From contig JAEBUN010000023.1 of assembly GCA_023014365.1 (NCBI GenBank), positions 744,001-808,000 on the forward strand: a stretch of 64,000 nucleotides of DNA, given 5' to 3'. Of the stretch, positions 47,401-57,313 are shown piece by piece. A model generated the notes under the pieces. That model was not told the origin of the DNA. It saw only the letters and a program-made list of their open reading frames with translations, and made no database searches. The position numbers and the translations under genes were made by a program. Position 1 is the stretch's first letter. Each line of letters opens with the position of its first letter. Origin of the DNA: Lepiota brunneoincarnata (taxonomy: Eukaryota; Basidiomycota; Agaricomycetes; Agaricales; Agaricaceae).

Positions 47401-48113
47401 CAAGCCCCAAAGGATTTCCGACCTCCGAGGAGCCAACGAACATTCCAGCAATAGGAGAGAAGTTTAAATACCTTGCCAAGATACGCCAAGAAGCCCAAGC
47501 TGCGCATGAACAAGCCAGACTAAAAATGGCTGCAAGATATAACCGGCCAGATATCAATCTAAAAGTTGGACAGAAGGTTTGGCTCGACAACCGCAACCTC
47601 CCAATTCAGTACGCCTCAAAGAAACTGGCCCAACGCCGAGAAGGTCCCTTCACCATAACAAGAAAACTCGGACCTGTAACCTATGAACTAAAATTACCCA
47701 TCAAATGGAAGATCCACAACAAGTTTCATGCGAGCCTCCTAATGCCTGCAGAAGAGAACGACACACATGGGGAATACAACACAGCCCCACCACCCGACCT
47801 TGTAAATGGAGAAGAAGAATACGAGGTCGAGTCAATACTGCGCCACAGAAAATTCCGGAACAAGTACCAATTCCTAGTCAGATGGAAAGGATACCTTCCC
47901 ACTGAGGATTCCTGGGAGCCAGAAGCAAACCTGGAGAACGCCAAGGAAGTCATTGAAGAATATAAAAGGGCCCACAAACTAGACAACCCCACCAATGACC
48001 CAACCACCCAACACTCGAGCAACCACTCCAGACCTCCCAGAGCCAGACAACGATGGACGCCTTCTCATCCGGGAAAGAATCATATCCCTGGCGAACCACG
48101 TCACAGGAAATAG
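44444..48113 (+). pseudogene. Element A pol: protease, RT, RNase H, integrase, chromodomain
   Basis: Aspartic protease ALLDSGAAGNFIDPGMV (about 44630). [20 protein letters not shown], motif A reads FTKLNV with AAC at 45503-45505 (Asn for the catalytic Asp kept in B), then GMCNSPATFQTMMDSL and YMDDILIHA (about 45692). TGA at 46112-46114 replaces a Trp codon (VPD-stop-DKPFEIECDAS) between RT and RNase H. RNase H: FASGAVLLQHDN, GKKNGPADALSRR. Integrase: HDSPTAGHPGIAETTRKL, CGACQQYKINRHP, ISMDLITDLPPDGPHD, LSDRDPRFAAKSMK. An extra C near 47225-47232 shifts the frame at AYHP. Downstream: GQTERFNQEIELYLGIY, VGQKVWLDNRNLPIQYA, then a chromodomain YEVESILRHRKFRNKYQFLV, RWKGYLPTEDSWEPEANL. Confidence 0.9.
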
Positions 48114-49209
48114 CCAACCTAACCCTGCCACCGATACCGCTGACGACCAACCAGACAGGACCAACAGTCCTTATATCATCCGGCATACCTTCCTTCCCTC
48201 CAACCAACCCGAGATACGATCCATCCTTTTACACGAAGTTCCCTTTCATATTACCGGAACCCGTCTTAAACGCAGTCCAGCGATGGTACCCCTGGTCAAC
48301 ACCTGCTGGAAGACATTTACTGCTCTTCTGTATCACAAGCGCCTCATCCACGACCAAGCAACAGAATTCGAAAAACTATGCGCCACTATTCTTTCTAGCG
48401 CAACAGAGGAACAGGACCGCAATACCATTTCTGCCATGCTATCAACCGCTCTCACCGAATTCCCGTTCGAGAGTCCGATCCCAAGCCCGAGCAATGGAAG
48501 CGGAAGTCAGGACCGCCCTATCCTACCTATCGGGACCACCACCCAACCTTCCAACCCTCCCATGGTGGATACGAGTAACCAACCATCAAGTGTTGTACAA
48601 GCTATATCTGCTTCTAATGACGCCCCCATCGGGACTACCACCACTCACTTATCCACCACCCAAACTTGCTGCAATTGCTGCCGTCGATTCGGCCATATCA
48701 AAGCAGGATGCCCGCGCTACCAATGTCGATATTGTCGAAAGATTGCCCCAGGCCATTACGAGAAGCACTGCGAGAGAAACCCTTACCAGCATCAACCCGC
48801 AAGTATGGTACCTGGCCTGTATCGCCGCCCACGAGGAATACCAAGCAGAGCTCGATCCCTCACACGCGAAACCACAAACAACAATATTCGACACATTGTT
48901 GCGAGCACCGAGCAGCGTCCCGCTTCAGCCAGACCCCTCCGCACCCGAATTCAAAATGCCCCCATCGTCATTCCGACCACCAACGCCACCACCACATCTG
49001 CTAGCGGAAGCCACCGACTTCCTGAATCGATCCTTCGGCGCACCTGCCACCATTCACTCCAGAGAACCCATCGTCATCGACCTCACCCAAGACCCACCAT
49101 CCCCAGACCACCAAGCTACCGAAGCGACTCCCCAGAACCCGACCCATACTTCAACTGGGACCCCATCGCCGAATCAAACATTACAGGAGAGCCTGTCGGA
49201 TTATACTGA
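47995..49209 (+). CDS. Element A extra 3' ORF, zinc-knuckle frame (404 codons)
   Basis: Starts inside the end of pol. It has a helical region also found in B (VPLVNTCWKTFTALLYHKRL, ATEFEKLCATILSSATEEQD, STALTEFPFESP). Two adjacent zinc knuckles follow: CNCCRRFGHIKAGC (CX2CX4HX4C, 48668-48711) and CRYCRKIAPGHYEKHC (CX2CX6HX4C, about 48723-48770). After the knuckles the frame becomes Arg/Pro/Thr-rich and may be non-coding there. The knuckles suggest nucleic-acid binding, like a second nucleocapsid. The frame overlaps the 523-codon ORF almost entirely. Extra 3' ORFs are uncommon in Ty3/gypsy elements. Confidence 0.6.
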   Translation: MTQPPNTRATTPDLPEPDNDGRLLIRERIISLANHVTGNSQPNPATDTADDQPDRTNSPYIIRHTFLPSNQPEIRSILLHEVPFHITGTRLKRSPAMVPLVNTCWKTFTALLYHKRLIHDQATEFEKLCATILSSATEEQDRNTISAMLSTALTEFPFESPIPSPSNGSGSQDRPILPIGTTTQPSNPPMVDTSNQPSSVVQAISASNDAPIGTTTTHLSTTQTCCNCCRRFGHIKAGCPRYQCRYCRKIAPGHYEKHCERNPYQHQPASMVPGLYRRPRGIPSRARSLTRETTNNNIRHIVASTEQRPASARPLRTRIQNAPIVIPTTNATTTSASGSHRLPESILRRTCHHSLQRTHRHRPHPRPTIPRPPSYRSDSPEPDPYFNWDPIAESNITGEPVGLY

Positions 49210-49624
49210 GGATATGTCTGATGAGGACATCAGACCTTACGAAGGGGATAATGTTATGAACAGTCCAGACCGGGAGGAACAAGAACTATTGTTCGACTTT
49301 ACAAGATGGGTACAGGAGACTACAGACCAATTACGGGCACAAGAATACGAAGACGAGGAAGGGGAATATTACACCGCCATGCAGGACCTGGCGAGAGAAG
49401 CAGGAATGGAGATAACCTTGGAGGATATATTGGAATACCCTGAGGACAAAGAAGATAACCATGGATCAACTGATCCAACCTCCGATACGGATGGAAGCAC
49501 CGAGAGAATGGAGAGCGAGAATGGAGAGGACTCCATGGAGATACAATCGGGAGAAGAAGATTATGAGTCAGAGGAAAGCGATGGAACATCGCACAGCAGT
49601 AGCAAGAGTACTGACTCATTGTAA
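48053..49624 (+). CDS. Element A extra 3' ORF, long frame into the LTR (523 codons)
   Basis: Frame +1 relative to the zinc-knuckle ORF. Starts MDAFSSGKESYPWRTTSQEI. N-terminal part has FPFILPEPVLNAVQRWYPWS. The middle contains INPQVWYLACIAAHEEYQAE, LDPSHAKPQT, LLAEATDFLNRSFGAP, and EPIVIDLTQDPPSPDH (about 49066-49110): VIDL followed by acid is the layout of a SUMO-interacting motif. The strongly acidic tail (MEITLEDILEYPED, ESENGEDSMEIQSGEEDYES) is encoded by the 3' LTR and ends at 49624. The SIM-like segment is kept in B (EPLIIDLTQDPPSPD) although B is far diverged. One protein may combine the knuckles of the other frame with this C-terminus. Confidence 0.6.
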   Translation: MDAFSSGKESYPWRTTSQEIANLTLPPIPLTTNQTGPTVLISSGIPSFPPTNPRYDPSFYTKFPFILPEPVLNAVQRWYPWSTPAGRHLLLFCITSASSTTKQQNSKNYAPLFFLAQQRNRTAIPFLPCYQPLSPNSRSRVRSQARAMEAEVRTALSYLSGPPPNLPTLPWWIRVTNHQVLYKLYLLLMTPPSGLPPLTYPPPKLAAIAAVDSAISKQDARATNVDIVERLPQAITRSTARETLTSINPQVWYLACIAAHEEYQAELDPSHAKPQTTIFDTLLRAPSSVPLQPDPSAPEFKMPPSSFRPPTPPPHLLAEATDFLNRSFGAPATIHSREPIVIDLTQDPPSPDHQATEATPQNPTHTSTGTPSPNQTLQESLSDYTEDMSDEDIRPYEGDNVMNSPDREEQELLFDFTRWVQETTDQLRAQEYEDEEGEYYTAMQDLAREAGMEITLEDILEYPEDKEDNHGSTDPTSDTDGSTERMESENGEDSMEIQSGEEDYESEESDGTSHSSSKSTDSL

Positions 49625-49949
49625 TATAAATAACGCTAGGATGCCATCAGCCAGGATGTGCATCATGGTCAGGACTGCGCACGACCAGTAGAACAGCCAA
49701 GTAACCTATAACGAGTATATAGCACCTCATAGGTATATAAGGCCTGTACAAGTAGAGATTAAAGCCCTAAGCTTTAATCTTGTTAACAGTGGTTGTTTAC
49801 CTCTCTGCCTTAACTTGGCGTCTTCCCTCGTTATCTCATTGAGCGCGATCCACTAAGCTCTATAAGGCCAACCGTCTCGGACACCTTGTAGAGTGATTGA
49901 AGGCCGTCTCCAGTTATCCTCGGATACAGAAGGAGCACGGATCATAACA
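49252..49949 (+). repeat. A 3' LTR (698 bp)
   Basis: Preceded by a purine-rich tract GAAGGGGATAA (about 49241-49251). Supplies the last about 124 codons and the stop of the longer extra ORF. Confidence 0.93.
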
Positions 49950-50620
49950 TCCTGCTTTGATATGGCCAAATTGACAGCAGCAATTGCAGCGAGTTCTGGT
50001 GGTGGATAGGTGAGTGGTGGTAGTCCTGGTGGGGGCATCATTAGAAGTAGATATAACTTGTACAGCACTTGATGGCTGGTTACTCATATCCACCATGGGA
50101 GGGTTGGAAGGTTGGGTGGTGGTCCTGATAGGTAGGACAGGGCAGTCCTGACTTCTGCTTCCATTGCTTGGGCTTGGGATCGGACTCTCAAATGGGAATT
50201 CAGTGAGAGTGGTTGAGAATATGGCAGAAATGGTAACATAATCCTGTTCCTCTGTTGTGCTAGAAAGAATAGTGGTGCATAGTTCTTGGAATTCTGTTGT
50301 TTGGTCATAGACGAGGTGCTTGTGATATAGAAGAGCAGTAAATGTCTTCCAGCAGGTGTTGACCAGGGGTACCATTGCTGGACTGCATTTAAGACGGATT
50401 CTGGTATTATGAAAGGGAACTTCATGTAAAAGGATGGATTGTATTTTGGGTTGATTAGAGGGAAGGAAGGTATGCTGGATGATATAAGGACTCTGGGTCC
50501 TGTCTGGTTGGCCATCAATGGTATTGGTGGTAGGGCCAGGTTGGCTATTTCCTGTGATGCAGTTTGTCAGGGATATGATTCTTTCCCAGATGAGAAGACA
50601 TCCATCGTTGTCTGGCTCTA
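49950..50620 (-). pseudogene. B extra 3' ORF, first part (zinc-knuckle region)
   Basis: Minus-strand counterpart of the extra ORF of A: MVPLVNTCWKTFTALLYHKH in one frame, ending CNCCCQFGHIKAGC, and FPFIIPESVLNAVQQWYPWS in the overlapping frame. Both frames stay largely open as in A. A is inserted at TCCTG right after the first knuckle. Confidence 0.7.
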
Positions 50621-51450
50621 GGAGGTCTGGAGTGGTTGCTCAAGTGTTGGGTGGTTGGGTCATTGGTGGGGTTGTCTAGTTTGTGGGCCCTTTTATATTC
50701 TTCAATGACTTCCATGGCATTCTCCAGGTTTGCTTCTGGCTCCCAGGAGTCCTTGGTGGGAAGGTATCCTTTCCATCTGACTAGGAATTGATACTTGTTC
50801 CAGATCTTTCTGTGGTGTAGTATTGACTCGACCTCATATTCTTCTTCTCCATTTACAAGGTTGGGTAGTGGGGCTGTGTCATATTCCCCATGTGTGTCAT
50901 TCTCTTCTGCAGGCATTAAGAGACTTGCATGGAATTTGTTGTGGATCTTCCATTTGATGGGTAATTTTAGCTCATAGGTAACAGGTCCAAGTTTTCTTGT
51001 TATGGTGAAGGGACCTTCTTGGTGTTGGGCCAGCTTCTTTGAGGTGTACTGAATTGGAAGGTTGCAGTTGTCTAGCCAAACCTTTTGTCCAACTTTTAGA
51101 TTGATATCTGGCTGGTTATATCTTGCAGCCATTTTTAGTCTGGCCTGTTCATGTGCAGCTTGAGCTTCTTGGCATATCTTGGCAAGGTATTTAAACTTCT
51201 CTCCTATTGCTGGAACATTTGTTGGCTCCTCAGAGGTCAGAAATCCTTTGGGGCTTGATCCATAGAGGAGTTCAAATAGGGTATGCTGGTGTTCGGCATA
51301 CATCTTTGAGTTGTGGACATATTCCAGAAGTGGGAGTGCCTTTGCCCATTTGTTCAGGTTTGATGAGCAATAGATGCCAAGGTATAGTTCTATTTCTTGA
51401 CTGAATTGCTCTGTTTGTCCATCTGTCTGTGGGTGGTAGGCGGTAGAGAG
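50545..51450 (-). pseudogene. B integrase C-terminus with chromodomain
   Basis: After elements E and F, the minus strand resumes with STAYHPQTDGQTEQFSQEIE and LYLGIYCSSNLNKWAKALP, then the GPY/F-type region (ARYNQPDINLKVGQKVWLDN, GPFTITRKLGPVTYELKLP) and a chromodomain (YEVESILHHRKIWNKYQFLV, RWKGYLPTKDSWEPEANL). Nearly open over 300 codons. It does not have the C-run frameshift found in A. Confidence 0.82.
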
Positions 51451-51932
51451 TGTAAGGGGACACCTCAGAGGCCTCAAAGACACTCCTAACATGTCCCACA
51501 CCCCCAAAACCCCTCAAAGCATCCCCTTACCCTCCAGCACACTATACCTTCCTCCCTTCAAACACCAGAAGCCCCAGGATACCCAGAACAACCCAAGCAC
51601 CCCATGAAGGTCCTCACAAGCCCTCCCTCTCCCCCTCTAGACACTCCCTTGTCACCATATTCACTCTCTCCTTTCATCCTTCCTTATTCCTACATTAGCA
51701 GTGTTGGGACAGTTTGCTTCACCCCCCTATTCATTAATATTGCTTATATAAGTCATGTATATACACAGTTTTCACCTGCAGGGGTCTCTTCATCCTATTC
51801 TCTTAGGATCCCCCTGCAGGTAAGCCCTCTATATGTACATACCTGGTCAATGACACTTAGGATCCCCCTGCAGGTTTGCCTCTGCTCCCCTCAGTTCCCC
51901 TGAGTTGCCTGGGCCCCCAGGTTGCCCTAACA
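51451..51932. mobile_element. Element E (482 bp), solo LTR-like, inside B integrase
   Basis: Starts TGTAAGGGGACACC and ends GTTGCCCTAACA. Target duplication GAGAG at 51446-51450 and 51933-51937. Contains a 20-bp direct repeat (CTTAGGATCCCCCTGCAGGT at 51802-51821 and 51856-51875). No open frame of note. The first 10 bases equal those of D. Confidence 0.82.
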
Positions 51933-51945
51933 GAGAGTGCTTGTT

Positions 51946-53123
51946 TGGGCCTTAAGAATTTGCGGCATGCGGTACCACCACCTTACATTAATATTATAGA
52001 CTTTATATACTTATAATTAATGTTAATACCTGCTAATAAACACTTGTTGTTACTCCAATACCATGGTTTAATGACCTGCCACATATTATTATACATAACT
52101 GCCAGGAATACTGTATCCTACCCCCACACTACTGTAACATTACTGTGCACTCCTGCACACTACCACCACACTACAGCCAGAGTTACGGCATGCTACTGTG
52201 ACACTACTGTATACTGCTGCCACACTGCCACCAGGGTACAGTACACTACTGTAACACTACTGCCAGGGTTTCTGAACTGAAAGGGTAATAGGTGAGGTGT
52301 TTGGGGGTTTAGGTATGCAAGTATCACAATACCTGTCTGTTGTTGAGGCTTCTACCCAGTTTATGTAGGTATAGTAGTGAAAATATGACAAAATTGAGCA
52401 ATTTAATAAGAGCCGCTCAATGCGTGGACTTGAGACAACTTGGGATGATAAAGGGGTGTCATATGAGTGACCTTCAATGGCTGGGATGTCAAGGCGAGGC
52501 AAAACAAGGTAGGAAAAGAAAAATAGAGCAAAAGAGAGAAAGAGGGAGAGAAGACTTCAAATATGGGTTAAGCTTTGTGAATAAAATAAGGTGCCTACAA
52601 AATACATAGGGTATCTACATTCTGGTGATAGTGAAGCTCATGTATGCTCTAAAAACATTAAAGAAAGAAGTGGAGATGGAAGAAATATGAGGATGAAGGA
52701 ATACAAGAATAATGGAAATTGGTAGCTACTGTTCATCTAGAATATCCTACAGTCCTTCAATATTCTCAGGGCATGCCCAGATTAATTACCAAGGAATAGA
52801 GAGGGGATGAATTCAAGTCAGGAGGAGGGGATATTGTCACTCTGAGGGCTTTTGATCCGAGTTTCTGACATTTCCTTTTATGGAAATTGACAAACTTGAG
52901 GTTCATTTGACATTTCTCTGAGGTATGTCATGTAGGAATGGTTAGTTTAGTCAATAAATAGCCACTATACTACTGTATATTGTACCTATATTATTGTACA
53001 CTACTGCTACATTACTACACATTACCACCACATTACTGCACATTACTGCCAAATTACTGTGACACTACTGTGACACACATGTGCAGTAGTGCAGTAGCAG
53101 TGGCGGCAAATTCATCATGCCTG
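51946..53123. mobile_element. Element F (1178 bp), non-autonomous hAT-like DNA transposon
   Basis: 8-bp target duplication TGCTTGTT at 51938-51945 and 53124-53131. Imperfect terminal inverted repeats: 5' TGGGCCTTAAGAATTTGCGG, 3' (reverse complement) CAGGCATGATGAATTTGCCG. Subterminal regions (about 52110-52265 and 52960-53095) are full of short CACTACTG/ACATTACTG repeats, as in hAT elements. No transposase frame. Inserted only a few bases from E. Confidence 0.72.
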
Positions 53124-56086
53124 TGCTTGTTCGATTCCAAGTTGTTTATAGAATTCTTTCATGGAATTGGTGGCGAATCTGGGGTCGCAATTGCTGAGAA
53201 CCTTTTCAGGAAGGCCAAATCTAGAGAACAGCCATTTGATAAGTATTTCGGCAATCTTGTCCACATTGGCAGTTTTTGCAGTAGGTTCTAGAATTATCCC
53301 CTTCATAAGCTGGTCAACCACCACCAGTATAGAATTATGGGGTTCGTCTGGGGGTAGGTCTGTGACAAGATCCATCAAGATATTCGAGAATGGATGGGTA
53401 GAACAGGGTCCAGGGATAGGTTGAAGTGGTGGCTTCAAGGGGTGGCAATTGATCTTGTATTGTTGGCAAGTACCACATCCTTGGATGTAGTTCTTGACAA
53501 ATAATCGCATCCCAGGCCAATAGGCATACTCCTGGAGTTTTCTAGTTGTTTCTGCAATTCCAGGGTATCCTGCAGTTGGTGAGTCATGTACTCTTTGTAG
53601 TAAGCAGCATCTGAGATGTAGATCTTGTGGTATAAATAGCTTTCCATGAACATGTGGGTGTCCTGAGTTATCTTCTTGGGTGATGTTGACCTGTTTCTTT
53701 TTATTCCACAGCTCTTTTATTTCCTGTTTGGTAGTTTCGTCAATAATGCAGATGTGCTGTGGTTGTTCTGGGGTGAAGAACTTGTTGGGTAGTGCAACAA
53801 CTTGCTTGTTGTCTTTCATCTTGGGTTCATGATCAGGTCATCTTGAGAGAGCATCTGCTGGTCTGTTTTTCTTTCCAGGGATATGTTGGATTTCAATGTC
53901 AAATCATTGCATGTAGGCAATCCATCAAGCTTGTCTTCTGCTGAGGTCTTCAGGTTTTCTCCAGCAGCAAAGGTTGTCATGATCTGACCATTCAATGGTC
54001 TTGTGAGACAATCCTTCTATGTGGTGGCACCATTCTTTGAGTGCTTGGATTATGGCAAAGAGTTCTTGTTTGGAACAGTGATAGTTGCATTTGGCTGGTG
54101 AGAATCCTTTTGAGAAGTATGCAACTGGGTATTAAACTCCATTATTGTCATGTTGAAGGAGGACTGCTCCTGATGCAAATAGTGATGCATCGCATTTGAT
54201 TTTGAAAGGTTTGTCTCAGTCTGGAACCATTAATACCAGTTCACTTTGGAATTTTTTTTTGAGGGTATCAAAGGTGTTTTGGCATTCTTCTGTCCATTTG
54301 AATTTCTTGGTTTTGGACATTAGAGCGTTGAAGGGCTTGGCCCATGTGGCATATTGATGTATAAACTTTTGATAGAAGTTGCAAAATCTTATGAATTTGC
54401 ATACATTGCATGGGGTAGTTGGTGTTGGCCATTTGGCAATGCCTTTGAGTTTTGCTGGGTCCATTGAGACTGAATCTGGGGTGATGATAACTCCTAGGTA
54501 TTTGAGTTGTTGGTGTTCAAATTCACATTTCTTGGTCTTGAGGTATAGATCATTGTCTTTAAGTATCTTGAGTACTTTTCTTGTAAGATGTCAGAGTTCT
54601 TGTTTTGTTTTGGCATGGATGAGGATGTCATCCATATAAATGATTACTCCTCTATTGTCAATGAGTTTTTGGAATAGCAAGTCCATCATGGTTGGAAGGT
54701 TGCTGGGGAGTTACACATTCCGAAGAACATAACCGTGGGTTTGAATAATCCTTGGAGTGTTCTGAAGGCTCCTTTCCATTCATCTCCTTTGCATATACAG
54801 ATGTTGTTGTATCCTGCTCATATGTCAAGTTTGGTAAAGTATCTTGATTCTCAGAGTTTGTTGAGAATGTGTGAGATGAGGGGAAGATTGTACACATTCT
54901 TGACTGTGTGTTCATTGAAGAACCTGTAATCTTGACAGGTGTAAGGGGAATAAGTAGGCCAGAACCAAGTTGATATTTGAGTGCTGACCACAATTGGTAC
55001 ATGCACTACTTACACAGTCTGCGCACAGACTAGGCAACCAAACACTAGGTGACTACCAGTAGTAATATGCACAAACAATACACAAACAATAATACTTGCA
55101 TGTGGGTTGGACTCGGGGATGGGGGTGGCCGAAGGCTAAGGCTGGGCTTGGGCATCGGGCATCAGCTAGAGTGGCCAAGCCCAGATGCCTTACTACAGAC
55201 CCCTAGACATACCTTGCGTAAGGGGGAGTGCACAATGCCAGTCCCCTTACAACAGGGGCATAATTTTCCATCTTTCTTTCCTACAAAGAAGAAAGGGGAG
55301 GCCATTGGCAATTTGGATGGCCAGATGTATCCTTTCTGAAGGTTTTCTTCTAGAAATGTATCAAGTTCCTTTTCTTTGTTGAGGGAGAGTCAGTAGGACT
55401 TCATGGCAATTGGCTTGAATGATTCCTTGAGTTCAATCTTGTAATCCTATGGTTGTTGTGGGGGGAATTGTTCAGCTTGTTTCTTGCTGAATACTGGGAG
55501 GTATTTGTGGAATTCTGCAGGTACAACTTTTCTTGGGTCATTGTTCTTCTTTTCTCTGTGTTGTATGGCAGGGAATTGTGATGCTGAAGCTTTGAAGTTG
55601 ATTTCTTCAAAGCTCATGGGCTTGAGGGTGGAGATGTGATTGAGTTGATCATTATAAATCCAGTCAGGTTCCATAGATTGGATGAGTTCCCAGAAGATAG
55701 TGTTATCCCAATGTTTGTTTCTCCAACATAGTTGTTTGGCATCCCAGTCAATGTCTGGATTGTGTTCTGTGAGCCAAGGGAATCCAAGGATGAGTCTTGG
55801 GCTTCCAAGGGAGACTACTTTTGGTTTGATCTCCATGTCTTTTCTGTTAACTGTTAGGTTGAGGGTTGTATAATGGGTGGCTGTCCCATTTTCATTAATG
55901 GATCCATTAGCATTTCATACTTTGATGGGTCAATTGAGGGGTGTTGTTTTGAATGAATGTTGTCTAACCATTCTGGAGTTGATGAAGTTTCCTGCTGCTC
56001 CTGAATTGAGTAGAGCAAGTAGTTCCACGCTTTCAGGTCCTTCCTTAGTGACTTTGTGTTTTCGGATTTGACAGGGTAGATGTATT
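53124..56086 (-). pseudogene. B pol remnant: protease, RT, RNase H, integrase core
   Basis: Minus strand: the protease segment near 55970, then FPWLTEHNPDIDWDAKQL, the RT with FTKLD (catalytic Asp retained, near 54825-54840) and a decayed YMDD region, a TGA at 54216-54218 at exactly the position of the TGA in A pol, RNase H remnants, and the integrase zinc region and core (SPTAGYPGIAETTRKLQEYA, ILMDLVTDLPPDEPHN, VLSNCDPRFATNSMKEF). Element D is inserted at ACAGG (54935-54939). Multiple stops and frameshifts. Confidence 0.8.
54940..55251. mobile_element. Element D (312 bp), LTR-like, inside B pol
   Basis: Starts TGTAAGGGGAATAAG and ends CAGTCCCCTTACA, with 10-bp inverted ends TGTAAGGGGA/TCCCCTTACA. 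Target duplication ACAGG at 54935-54939 and 55252-55256. It splits the B reverse-transcriptase frame. Related to D' in C; the interiors are diverged. Confidence 0.82.
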
Positions 56087-56189
56087 ACGCATGCTGACAA
56101 TTCCTGTAATTTTATGATATTAATAGCATTTTGTGAATAAGGAAAGGAAGGGTTTCTTTGTGGAGGGCTAGATATGGTGGCTAGTCTCC

Positions 56190-57313
56190 TTAGGCAAAAT
56201 CCTTAACCAGAGGGGCATCTGGGTGGTTGGATTCATTTGCAAAGTGTTCATAAATGTCCTCAACTTCTTCATCAGTTGCATCTTCTAATATGTTGTATAA
56301 GGAGTTCTTCTTCCTATAACTTGCTTGTCTTCTTCTGGATATTGCATTTGACCAGTTTCTGGCATCCACATTGTGGGGTAATTTGGATCAGTGATATATG
56401 GTCTTCTTGGTGGGGCATTTGCAGGTGAAGTGTCCAGTCTTGCAGCAGTTGAAACATCTCTTCTCCTTGAGATCCCTTCTTTGGGCATCTGTGAGGATTG
56501 CATTGAGGGCTTCATGGGTGTGCTCCTGTACCAACTGGTGGAGTCTGTCTTCTTTGGTTTCCTTGTCTTCATCAGCTTCCTTGGTAAGTAGATCTGGCTC
56601 ATCCTCAAAGTCAAGGTTGTAGACCACTTCGGCAAGTTGGTCAATATCCATTGTGTTAGGGTCTGTCACTTGATAAGGGAGTGGGCACAGCATGTAAAAG
56701 CATTTTTTTCCCCTTTAAGTGAGCAAGGGCACAAAGTTGTTGGAAATGAGGGAGTTCCTCAAGTTTGCATATAGTCATGTTGAGTTTGTAGTATTTGATA
56801 TGCTGTTTGAGCTTGTTTAAACCAGTCACTGAGTTTGTTTCCTGGATTGAGGCTAATTGTCTTGATTGCGACAGGGCGATCCAGCCCATTCATGAAATAG
56901 TTGACTGCTGCCACTCCATCTCCAAGGTCAGCCTGGTAGGCAAGTATCTGGAACTGGGATATGTAATCGTTGATATATTGTCCATTCTGTTTGAGGTGTT
57001 GGATCCTGTCCATTGCATCTGCAGGGACATTGTTTGGGGTGAAGGATGTGTTGAGTCCTTCAATGAATTTCTTCCATGTTGGACGGGTCTGGCTTCCATC
57101 AAGTTCTTTGTTTGATTCCAAGAATGCTCCTCTCCATGTTGTGGCAGGGCCAGTGGACATGTAAGAAAGGGCGAATTGTATCTTAGTCTTGTCATCAGAA
57201 AAGGCTCCAGGCTGTGCATCAATGTATAGTTGTACTGCATCCTTCCAGAGGCGGTAGTAGTTAGTCTCTCCATTAAAGGTTGGGGGTGTATTGATCTTTG
57301 CAGAGGAGGCCAT
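56190..57313 (-). pseudogene. B gag remnant
   Basis: Minus-strand start MASSAKINTPPTFNGETNYY aligns with A gag. The capsid-like region continues (LWKDAVQLYIDAQPGAFSDD, LDRPVAIKTISLNPGNKLSD). The zinc knuckle (CFNCCKTGHFTCKCPTK) has Arg to Cys and Ala to Thr changes. Then comes DEEVEDIYEHFANESNHPD and the gag stop at 56190-56192. Frame breaks lie near 56650-56760. An upstream coding stretch (57440-57813) corresponds to the N-terminal extension in A. Confidence 0.75.

Larger units (their letters stand above)
41707..49949 (+). mobile_element. Element A: full-length Ty3/gypsy chromovirus (8243 bp)
   Basis: LTRs 41707-42404 and 49252-49949 are both 698 bp (TGTTATGAACAG...GGATCATAACA). Perfect target duplication TCCTG at 41702-41706 and 49950-49954. 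Inserted into the extra 3' ORF of element B, its own relative, in opposite orientation. By eye the LTRs differ at 10 of 698 positions, all transitions. Order: 5' LTR, self-complementary primer site, gag, protease-RT-RNase H-integrase-chromodomain, extra 3' ORFs, purine tract, 3' LTR. Although structurally complete, pol carries an RT active-site change, an in-frame TGA and a one-base frameshift. Confidence 0.96.
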
